Shown: in pieces, positions 1 through 5,459 of the stretch
Layout: each line of letters opens with the position of its first letter
Numbering within the stretch: the stretch's first letter is position 1
NCBI GenBank assembly: GCA_026225015.1
Contig: JAMFRY010000161.1
Coordinates: 1-6,010, forward strand
DNA length: 6,010 nucleotides
Source of the DNA: Alphaproteobacteria bacterium
Lineage (GTDB): Bacteria > Pseudomonadota > Alphaproteobacteria > Acetobacterales > Acetobacteraceae
Reading direction: 5' to 3'
Notes under the pieces: model-generated
The model's database searches: none
What the model was told of the DNA's origin: nothing
The model's input: the letters and a program-made list of their open reading frames with translations, nothing else
Translations under genes and position numbers: made by a program

Positions 1-1132
1 GCTTAAGCAGAAGCGAGGCGATGGTGGACTTGCCAGCGCCGGACGGGCCGAGAATGGCGGTGTGCGTATTGCTCGGCAACTGCAGCGACAGGTTCTGGAA
101 AACATAAGGTAGATTGCCGGCATAGCGGAAGCTGACATGTTCGAAGGCAATCGCGTTGCTGGCGGGCAGCTGCGCGGGGTTGAGCGGATCGGCAACAGTC
201 GGACCGGCTTGCGCCGCTTCGACGATACGCAAGGCGGCGGCATTTGCCTGGCCGTACAGAATGCCGGCACGCGGCAGGGCAGCGGCGGCTTCGAAGGCAA
301 AGCCGAGGACCAGCACGGCAATTACCGTTGCAATCGGCGGACATCCGGAGATTGCCACGCCCAAGAGGATCGCCAGCAGGATGGCAGCTTGCGCCGCCAG
401 AAAGCTTGCCGTGTTGAGGCGGCTCGAGCGGCGCGCCAGATCGCGCCCCGCGGCGAGATAGGCAGCCTCCTGCGACTGGATTTTCGCCAGCATGCGGCCT
501 TCCGCGGCGAAGATCTTAACCTCGCGCCGGCCGGTCAGCGTGTCGAGCGCAAAGCTGCGCAGGCCGGACATGGCTTGCCCCGCCTGCCGCGTGTTGCTGC
601 CGGCGAGGCCGGCCGCGCGTATGGGCAGATAAAAAGCGGTAAACGCGAAAATGGGCAGGATCGACAAGGCCGCCCAGATCGATTCATGCCAGAGAACCAG
701 GCCAAGCACCGGCAGAAGCATGATTGCGCCGAGCGCCGGGATGATGATGCGCAGATACAGCCCGTCCAGCGTCTCCACATCATTGACCAGCCGCGCCAAC
801 ACGTCGCCGGCTCTGCGCAGGCCGAGCCCGCTTGCGGCGCTATGCGCAAGACCCTTGAAAAACCAGATGCGAACACGCGCGAGGGCGCGAAGCATCGCAT
901 CATGGCCGATCACGCGTTCGGCATAGCGTAGAATGACGCGGGCCGCACCCGTTGCCTGCAAGGCAGGCGGCAGAAGAAGCGCGCCGCCCGCGATGGCGAT
1001 GCCGATATAGCGTCCGGCATTTTCCATCAAGGCCAGGCCGGCGGCGAGTGCGGCCAAAGAAAGGATGGCGCCGAAGCTGAGCAGTGCCGATTCCGCGCGC
1101 CATAGCTTAAGGATTTTACGAATCGGACTCAC
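1..1132 (-). CDS. cydC: Thiol reductant/heme ABC exporter subunit CydC (3' part beyond window)
   Basis: One half of the heterodimeric inner-membrane CydDC ABC exporter. It is required for cytochrome bd oxidase assembly; the substrate is reported as glutathione/cysteine, and more recently as heme. The reading frame is open from GTG at 1132 to the window edge, giving 377 residues of a family usually about 550-580 long. Residues about 1-300 form the transmembrane domain, with hydrophobic stretches near 17-35, 43-60, 130-148, 153-170 and 247-280. CydC-typical stretches are RYAERVIGHDAMLR (69-82), WFFKGL (90-95) and GDVLARLVNDVETLDGLYLR (109-128). The nucleotide-binding domain begins near 328, and Walker A GPSGAGKST lies at 362-370. 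The signature motif, Walker B and H-loop lie outside the window. The GTG start overlaps the cydD stop (GTGA, 1132-1129) and has no clear Shine-Dalgarno, so translation is probably coupled to cydD. The next in-frame ATG (codon 36) would cut off the first membrane segment. I am confident of the family. Confidence 0.93.
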   Translation of the reverse strand, partial: MSPIRKILKLWRAESALLSFGAILSLAALAAGLALMENAGRYIGIAIAGGALLLPPALQATGAARVILRYAERVIGHDAMLRALARVRIWFFKGLAHSAASGLGLRRAGDVLARLVNDVETLDGLYLRIIIPALGAIMLLPVLGLVLWHESIWAALSILPIFAFTAFYLPIRAAGLAGSNTRQAGQAMSGLRSFALDTLTGRREVKIFAAEGRMLAKIQSQEAAYLAAGRDLARRSSRLNTASFLAAQAAILLAILLGVAISGCPPIATVIAVLVLGFAFEAAAALPRAGILYGQANAAALRIVEAAQAGPTVADPLNPAQLPASNAIAFEHVSFRYAGNLPYVFQNLSLQLPSNTHTAILGPSGAGKSTIASLLLK

Positions 1133-2826
1133 GCGACGCCGCGCAGCCGGGCGTGGCGGATGGCGTCCAGATCGAGCTTGCGGGCGCCGCCATCGCGGGC
1201 GAATTCCTGCGCCAGCGTGGAATGGGTGGCAAGAATCACGGTGCGGCCGATGGCGAGGCGCTTGAGGCTCTCCAGCACGTCGCGCTCGATGCTCGGATCG
1301 AGATGCGCGGTGGGTTCATCCAGCAGCAGCAAGGGCGCGTCCTTCAGGAAGGCGCGGGCAATGGCGATGCGCTGCACCTGGCCGCCGGACAGGCCAAAAC
1401 CGCCTTCGCCGATCGGCGTCTGAAGGCCAAGCGGAAGGGAAGCGATCACTTCGGTAAGCCGCGCGCGTTTGACCGCGTCGCTTACTTCATCGGCGCTGGC
1501 TTCTGGCTTGGCGAAAATGACATTTTCGAGAATGGTGCCGTTGAAGATCATCGGTTTCTGGCCGATCCAGCCGATAAGTTTCGCGCGCGCCGCCGGTACC
1601 AGCGTTTTCAACTCCGCGCCGTTGAAGGTGATCCTGCCCGTATTGGGTTCGATGAAACCCAAAATGAGGTCGATAATCGTGGATTTGCCGGAACCCGAAG
1701 TGCCGATGAGCAGCATCGTATCTCCCGCGAGGGTGCGAAAGGACAGGTTTTCGATGACATTGCCCCGGCTCGCATCCCAGGCGAAGCTGACATCCTCGAA
1801 GCCCAAAGTGATGCCGGGCGCTGCGACAGTGCGGATTTCCAAAGCCGCTGCCGGCGCCGGCGGCTCTGGCAAGGTGCAGAATTCTTCGGCGACGGCCTCC
1901 GCCGACATTCGATCCTGATACACCGCGGCAAAATTGCGCAAAGGCGCGAAAAATTCGGGAACCAGCAAAATGACGAACAAGCCTGTGCTGGCGGCGGCGA
2001 GGTGATGGCGCAGCAACCCGGCGAAATGGATGACGATGAGCACCAGGGCGGCCGCGGCGGCAAGGTCCAGCGCGGTTGAGGACAAAAAGGCCATGCGCAG
2101 CACCTGCATGGTGCGCTTTCGCAACTCATCGGCGGCGGCGGCCAGCGCACGGGCTTCATCCGCGGCGCGCCCGGCCAGCACGATGGTGGAAATGCCGCGA
2201 ATCCGGTCGAGAAACCGTACCTGCAACCGTGTCATCGCCAGAAATTGCCGCTTGGCGGCGAGTCCCGCGCCGATGCCCGCCACCGCCATGGCAAACGGCA
2301 CGAACAGCCCGGCCAGGGCCAGAATCACGCCGGAATTCCAATCCACCGAAAATACAGCAAGCGCGATCAAGGCCGGGGCGAGCACGGCCAGAACGGTGGC
2401 CGGGATCCAGCGGGCGTGAAATCCCTCCATCGCTTCAACCCGGTCGATGGCGATGGCGGCCAGCTCGGCGGAGTGGCGGCCTTGCATCCTGGCCTCGGCG
2501 CCGGGGCCGATGGCGAACAGGCTGCCGAAAACTTTATTTCGCAGTCGCCGGCGGGCAGCCGCCCCGCTTGCGAAACTGGCCAAAGCGGCGAAATGCGAAG
2601 CCGCCGCCCGCACCAGGGCAAAAACCGCGTAGCCGCCTATGTACAGCAGAATCGCAGGAAAGTGCCGGGATTGCGGGACCAGGATGGCGGCCAGCAGCCG
2701 CGCCGCGCAAACGATCTGTGCAATGGCGGCCAGGGTCTGCACGGCGCCCAGCGCCACCGGCACTACCGCGGCGCGCGTGCCGCGTTTTTGCTCGGCAGCC
2801 ATCCATGCTTTGGAATTTGCGCTCAT
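1129..2826 (-). CDS. cydD: Thiol reductant/heme ABC exporter subunit CydD
   Basis: The partner half of the CydDC exporter, complete at 565 residues, within the family's usual 550-590. Residues about 20-310 are the membrane domain, with hydrophobic segments near 20-50, 57-75, 142-160, 166-190 and 253-292. CydD-like stretches include VRFLDRIRGISTIVLAGRA (203-221) and PEFFAPLRNFAAVYQDRMSA (290-309). The ATPase domain follows: Walker A GTSGSGKST at 375-383, Q-loop glutamine 423 in IGQKPMIF, signature LSGGQ at 479-483, Walker B LLLLDEP at 499-505, and H-loop His535 in LATHS. All ATPase residues are intact. It is the promoter-proximal gene of the pair, with cydC overlapping its stop by 4 bases. The order cydD-cydC is the usual one, and cydAB often lies nearby; here it could only be left of the window. 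The ATG at 2826 has only a weak upstream GAAG, but it gives the expected N-terminus. Confidence 0.95.
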   Translation of the reverse strand: MSANSKAWMAAEQKRGTRAAVVPVALGAVQTLAAIAQIVCAARLLAAILVPQSRHFPAILLYIGGYAVFALVRAAASHFAALASFASGAAARRRLRNKVFGSLFAIGPGAEARMQGRHSAELAAIAIDRVEAMEGFHARWIPATVLAVLAPALIALAVFSVDWNSGVILALAGLFVPFAMAVAGIGAGLAAKRQFLAMTRLQVRFLDRIRGISTIVLAGRAADEARALAAAADELRKRTMQVLRMAFLSSTALDLAAAAALVLIVIHFAGLLRHHLAAASTGLFVILLVPEFFAPLRNFAAVYQDRMSAEAVAEEFCTLPEPPAPAAALEIRTVAAPGITLGFEDVSFAWDASRGNVIENLSFRTLAGDTMLLIGTSGSGKSTIIDLILGFIEPNTGRITFNGAELKTLVPAARAKLIGWIGQKPMIFNGTILENVIFAKPEASADEVSDAVKRARLTEVIASLPLGLQTPIGEGGFGLSGGQVQRIAIARAFLKDAPLLLLDEPTAHLDPSIERDVLESLKRLAIGRTVILATHSTLAQEFARDGGARKLDLDAIRHARLRGVA

Positions 2827-2897
2827 GCGTCTTCAGATCGCTCCGCTCTGCCGCCCACCTCTAGACGGTCAAGCGAAATTCGCGCAAGGGCGGCGCC
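2827..2897. promoter_or_regulatory. Short divergent intergenic region, cydD / panC
   Basis: These 71 bases must hold, or overlap, the start signals of both cydD (leftward) and panC (rightward). For panC there is a clear Shine-Dalgarno AAGGG at 2886-2890, seven bases before the ATG. Just upstream lies a 5-1-5 inverted repeat, GCGAA-A-TTCGC (2873-2883). I could not recognise a convincing -35/-10 pair for either direction; TCTAGA at 2860-2865 is only a 3 of 6 match to a -10 box. No FNR-type TTGAT-N4-ATCAA site is visible here, although cyd genes are often oxygen-regulated. The promoters may lie partly inside the opposing coding sequences. Confidence 0.45.
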
Positions 2898-3722
2898 ATG
2901 CTGATTGCCAGAACATTTTCAGAACTGCGCGACGCGAATAAAAAACTTGCGGGCTCGCTTGGTCTGGTGCCGACGATGGGCGCGTTACATGAAGGCCACC
3001 TGGCATTGATCAAGGCGGCGCGAGCGGGCAGCGGCAAGGTTGCGGCCTCGATTTTCGTCAATCCGCTGCAATTCGCCCCGAACGAGGATTTTGCCCGCTA
3101 TCCGCGCGATGAACCGGGGGACCTTGCGAAACTGGCGTCGGCAGGCTGCGATCTGGTCTGGCTACCGGACGTGGCGACCATGTATCCGGAGGACGCGGCC
3201 ACCACCATCAGCGTCGGCGGGCCGGCGGACTTATGGGAGGGCGCGGCGCGGCCTGGGCATTTTGCCGGCGTTGCGACGGTGGTGGCGAAACTATTCGGTC
3301 AGGTTCGCCCGCAGGCGGCCTATTTCGGCGAGAAGGACTGGCAACAGGTTCAGGTCATCCGCCGGATGGCAACGGATCTGTTGCTGTCGGTTCAGATCGT
3401 GCCGGTGCCGACGGTGAGGGAGAAAGACGGTCTGGCGCTGTCCTCCCGCAACCGGTTTTTGACGCCGGCGGAACGCCAGGCCGCGCCCGCGCTTTATGCC
3501 GCTCTGGCGCAAGCCGCTTTGGCCATTGCCGGCGGCACGCCTGCGGCCGAGGCGCTGGCGCAGGCTGAAACATTGCTGGCCAAGGCGGGAATGTTGACGG
3601 ACTATCTGGTCTTGGTGGATACGCAATCCCTGGCGCCGCTGCAATCGGCTATTGCTCCGGCCCGGATCATCGCCGCCGCTCGCCTCGGCAGCGTGCGGCT
3701 GCTCGATAACGTTCGGGTATAA
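2898..3722 (+). CDS. panC: Pantothenate synthetase (pantoate--beta-alanine ligase)
   Basis: A cytoplasmic enzyme that condenses D-pantoate and beta-alanine with ATP (via pantoyl-adenylate, releasing AMP and PPi) to make pantothenate, the vitamin B5 precursor of CoA. At 274 residues it matches the family length of about 280. Active-site motifs are present: PTMGALHEGH (25-34) with the HxGH-type nucleotide-binding His31 and His34; FVNPLQF (53-59) with pantoate-contacting Asn55 and Gln58; YPR (68-70); GEKDWQQ (144-150) with Lys146, Asp147 and Gln150; VPTVREKDGLALSSRN (170-185) with Ser182-Ser183-Arg184. Trp148 stands where many homologues have Tyr or Phe. The start is supported by AAGGG seven bases upstream. 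panB is not adjacent on either side, so panC appears to be transcribed alone. It is divergent from cydD and ends 3 bases before the convergent reductase stop. Confidence 0.97.
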   Translation: MLIARTFSELRDANKKLAGSLGLVPTMGALHEGHLALIKAARAGSGKVAASIFVNPLQFAPNEDFARYPRDEPGDLAKLASAGCDLVWLPDVATMYPEDAATTISVGGPADLWEGAARPGHFAGVATVVAKLFGQVRPQAAYFGEKDWQQVQVIRRMATDLLLSVQIVPVPTVREKDGLALSSRNRFLTPAERQAAPALYAALAQAALAIAGGTPAAEALAQAETLLAKAGMLTDYLVLVDTQSLAPLQSAIAPARIIAAARLGSVRLLDNVRV

Positions 3723-3725
3723 TTT

Positions 3726-4769
3726 TTACCCCGGCTTGAAGGGTTTTGGAATCCGGCCATCCGCTTGCCGCTCCAGCATCCAGCCGGGGTATTCGCGGGG
3801 CAGTGCGCTCACCTCGTCGAGCCTGGCGATTTCCGTTTCGGTCAGCTTCAACTCGGTCGCAGCCAAGTTATCCTCAAGCTGCGCGATGGTCTTGGCGCCG
3901 ATGATGATGCTCATCACGAAGGGTTTGGCCAGCACCCAAGCCAGGGCGACCCGCGCGACCGAAACGCCATGCGCCTCGCCAATCTGGCGCATGGCGTCAA
4001 TGCAGGCCCAGGCCCGTGGCCGGTCGACCGGCGGAAAATCGAAGCTGGCCCGGCGTGTTCCTTCCGGCGAGGCCGTATCGGGGCCGAACTTGCCGGATAG
4101 CAGCCCGCCCGCCAGCGGCGACCACACCATCAGGCCCAGTTTTTCCTCGGTGAGCAGCGGCGCCAATTCGCGCTCCAGGTCCCGCCCGGCGACCGAGTAA
4201 TAGGCTTGCAGCGTCTCGAACCGGGCGAGGTTTTTCAGCTCGCTGATGCCGATCGCCTTGGCGATACGCCAGGCCGCCCAATTGGAAACGCCGATATAGC
4301 GCACCAATCCCTGCCGGGTCAGGTCATCGAGCGCGCGCAGGGTTTCTTCAATCGGCGTCACCGTGTCGGTGCCGTGGATCTGGTAGAGGTCGATATGGTC
4401 GGTCTGCAGCCGCTCCAGGCTGGCGCTCACCGAATCCAGGATATGCCCGCGCGAGGCGCCGCGATCATTCGGGCCTTGCCCCATCTCGCCGAACACCTTG
4501 GTGGCGATGACGATATCCTTGCGCTTGACCCCGAGATTCTTCAGCGCCTCGCCGACCAGCTTTTCCGAAGCCCCATGGGAATAAACATCCGCGGTATCGA
4601 TAAAATTCACCCCGGCGGCGAGCGCGCGCGCGATGATGGCTTCGACATCGCTTAAGCCAAGCTGACCCATGGCGCTCCAGATGCCGCCTTCCGAGGTGCC
4701 GAAGGTCATGGCGCCGAGGCATAGTTCCGATACAAACAGGCCGGTCCGGCCGAGCTGATGGTATTTCAT
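3726..4769 (-). CDS. Aldo/keto reductase family oxidoreductase
   Basis: A cytoplasmic NADPH-dependent oxidoreductase of the aldo/keto reductase superfamily, a (beta/alpha)8 barrel that reduces aldehydes or ketones; the substrate cannot be told from sequence. It has 347 residues, typical for the bacterial YajO/YhdN-like branch. The N-terminus MKYHQLGRTGLFVSELCLG is the usual opening strand-hairpin. The catalytic tetrad is readable: Asp58 and Tyr63 in FIDTADVYSHG, Lys91 in VIATKVFGE, and His132 in LYQIHGTD. Cofactor contacts fit VSNWAAW (161-167), WSPLAGGLLSGKF (216-228) and the C-terminal GAKTIAQLEDNL (291-302), the usual phosphate and adenine site. The start is supported by AAGGA (4782-4778) eight bases upstream. 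No regulator or pathway gene is adjacent. It converges on panC with 3 bases between stops and diverges from the small gene at 4929. Family is certain; physiological role is unknown. Confidence 0.94.
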   Translation of the reverse strand: MKYHQLGRTGLFVSELCLGAMTFGTSEGGIWSAMGQLGLSDVEAIIARALAAGVNFIDTADVYSHGASEKLVGEALKNLGVKRKDIVIATKVFGEMGQGPNDRGASRGHILDSVSASLERLQTDHIDLYQIHGTDTVTPIEETLRALDDLTRQGLVRYIGVSNWAAWRIAKAIGISELKNLARFETLQAYYSVAGRDLERELAPLLTEEKLGLMVWSPLAGGLLSGKFGPDTASPEGTRRASFDFPPVDRPRAWACIDAMRQIGEAHGVSVARVALAWVLAKPFVMSIIIGAKTIAQLEDNLAATELKLTETEIARLDEVSALPREYPGWMLERQADGRIPKPFKPG

Positions 4770-4928
4770 TGGACGCGTCCTTAAGCGGTTGGAATGGAAC
4801 TATAAATAATTGCTCCGCAAAAAAAAGCCGAAAAAAATTTCATTAAAATGGGGCAATGCACCGGTTACAGCGTGATTCCCGTAAGTCGCGTTAACTTATG
4901 CGAAACTTACGTGGATTAATCTGTTTAC
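4770..4928. promoter_or_regulatory. AT-rich divergent control region, reductase / small gene
   Basis: A 159-base gap, much richer in A+T than the flanking genes. For the leftward reductase, TATAGT (4804-4799, minus strand) is a 5 of 6 match to a -10 box, but no good -35 is visible; it would give a leader of about 20 bases ending in the AAGGA Shine-Dalgarno. For the rightward gene, TAAAAT (4844-4849) is a 5 of 6 match to a -10 box, again without a clear -35. Between them are A-tracts at 4819-4826, 4831-4837 and 4845-4848, spaced about one helical turn apart, which would be expected to bend the DNA. A 10-base perfect palindrome GGACGCGTCC (4771-4780) abuts the reductase start. A stem-loop and a GATTAATC palindrome lie before the small gene. 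Confidence 0.5.
4880..4911 (+). promoter_or_regulatory. Stem-loop / inverted repeat in leader of small gene
   Basis: The arms CGTAAGT (4880-4886) and ACTTACG (4905-4911) are exact reverse complements. Inside them CGC (4887-4889) can pair with GCG (4900-4902), leaving a two-base bulge and a ten-base loop, so about ten pairs in all. The structure ends 17 bases before the ATG of the small gene, and the intervening stretch contains a perfect 8-base palindrome, GATTAATC (4914-4921). It could be an operator dyad in DNA or a folded leader in RNA. It is not followed by a T-run, so it does not look like a terminator. Function is inferred from position only. Confidence 0.4.
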
Positions 4929-5234
4929 ATGTCGATAGGTATTGTCATTGCGAATATCTCCGGAGCAGTCCGCCAGCCGACTAGCGTGGCGTCAACTGGC
5001 GGGGTATCCGCCGGTAGTTCGACTCAGCTACAAGCAGCTTCAGCGCCTGCTAAGCAATCTGTGTCCAGTCAGTCCGCGATCAACCAACCGTCTTCCGGCC
5101 AGGCCCAGCTTACCGGCGGGGCTACGGTCGTGGTGCTGGAGCTTCTAAACGACAGAGGAACGGTGACCGCCACCATCCCCAGCCAGCAACAGCTCGCCGC
5201 CTATCGCAACGGGACCGCCACCCCGCCGGCCTGA
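4929..5234 (+). CDS. Small Ser/Ala/Gln-rich protein with FlaG-like C-terminal segment (hypothetical)
   Basis: The gene encodes 101 residues. I do not recognise it as a named protein. Residues 1-62 are low complexity, rich in Ser, Ala, Gln, Gly and Thr, with no signal peptide or membrane helix beyond a short hydrophobic run at 3-10. Residues 65-92 look folded: a strand (ATVVVLELL), a turn (NDRG), a second strand (TVTATI), then PSQQQLAAYRNG. That order, ending in IPS followed by a hydrophobic-spaced helix start, resembles the conserved end of FlaG-family flagellar proteins, which likewise have a variable N-terminus and about this length. No flagellar gene is nearby. ATG 4929 is the first possible start, since an in-frame TAA lies at 4917-4919, but it lacks a good Shine-Dalgarno. 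Third-position GC is about 52% in the first 50 codons and about 80% in the rest (hand count), so the second half is the more gene-like. The FlaG link is a tentative inference. Confidence 0.6.
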   Translation: MSIGIVIANISGAVRQPTSVASTGGVSAGSSTQLQAASAPAKQSVSSQSAINQPSSGQAQLTGGATVVVLELLNDRGTVTATIPSQQQLAAYRNGTATPPA

Positions 5235-5395
5235 TCGCGCCTGGCTGATCGGATAGTGGGCATACGAGCCCGCTTCCAAGCTTTGAGTCCCCCATCCGAG
5301 TTCCAATCGTGGCATCTTTCGAGTTTCCGTATCCTCTGGCATAAGGGCAACCAATCCGCCGTGGTCGGTTTCTCTGGCTCGCTTTTCTTTGGCCC

Positions 5396-5409
5396 GTGAT
5401 CCAGATCAT
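5396..5409 (+). promoter_or_regulatory. FNR/CRP-family-type operator upstream of acs
   Basis: The 14 bases read G-TGAT-CCAG-ATCA-T. This matches the inner eight fixed positions of the FNR/ANR consensus TTGAT-N4-ATCAA and differs only at the two outermost positions. The dyad is extended to TGATC-CA-GATCA (5397-5408). Its centre (5402.5) is about 42 bases before the start point predicted from the promoter that follows, the class II activator position. FNR, CRP and FixK-like regulators all belong to this site family, and acs is known to be CRP- and FNR-responsive in E. coli. Which regulator acts here cannot be told from the sequence. Confidence 0.5.
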
Positions 5410-5438
5410 TGAAAGCGAACCAGTGGACGGCAAATAAC
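5409..5438 (+). promoter_or_regulatory. Candidate sigma-70 promoter of acs
   Basis: TTGAAA at 5409-5414 matches 5 of 6 bases of the -35 consensus. After an 18-base spacer, AATAAC at 5433-5438 matches 4 of 6 bases of the -10 box. Transcription would begin near 5445, leaving a short leader of about 15 bases that contains the GGAGG at 5449-5453. The weak -10 and long spacer fit a promoter that depends on the activator site at 5396-5409. Confidence 0.45.
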
Positions 5439-5459
5439 GCGTAAAAATGGAGGAAGCAG

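Larger units (their letters stand above)
5235..5459. other. Intergenic region between small gene and acs
   Basis: 225 bases with no gene I can support on either strand. The minus-strand open frames crossing it run on into the antisense of acs or of the small gene and carry no recognisable domain. The left part holds two copies of CTGATCG (5231-5237 and 5245-5251) and a weak 4-base-pair hairpin GGGC/GCCC (5258-5271) without a T-run, so no convincing terminator for the small gene. The right part (5396-5459) holds the candidate activator site, promoter and ribosome binding site of acs. Confidence 0.6.

Noticed and set aside
137..931. 264-codon plus-strand open frame antisense to cydC
   Set aside because: The minus strand reads as an uninterrupted CydC with family motifs and Walker A, while the plus-strand product is compositionally shadow-like.
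1153..2864. Long plus-strand open frames antisense to cydD (1153-2079, 2076-2864)
   Set aside because: They are by-products of high GC opposite an intact, motif-complete cydD. The translations are Arg/Pro/Gly-rich with no recognisable domain.
4770..4928. CtrA-type TTAA-N7-TTAA sites in the divergent region
   Set aside because: Each TTAA lacks a second TTAA seven bases away.
5231..5251. Direct repeat CTGATCG x2 after the small gene stop
   Set aside because: It is too short, with only two copies and no flanking evidence of an attachment site or regulatory array.
5258..5271. GGGC/GCCC hairpin as terminator for the small gene
   Set aside because: It has only four base pairs and no T-run after it.
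5370..5395. Possible sigma-54 promoter (TGGCTCG ... TTTGG)
   Set aside because: The GG and GC elements are not separated by the required 10 bases.
5379..5418. TCGCTTT / AAAGCGA inverted repeat flanking the FNR-like site
   Set aside because: The arms are 7 bases with a 26-base gap, plausible by chance. The central TGAT-N4-ATCA dyad is the better-defined signal.
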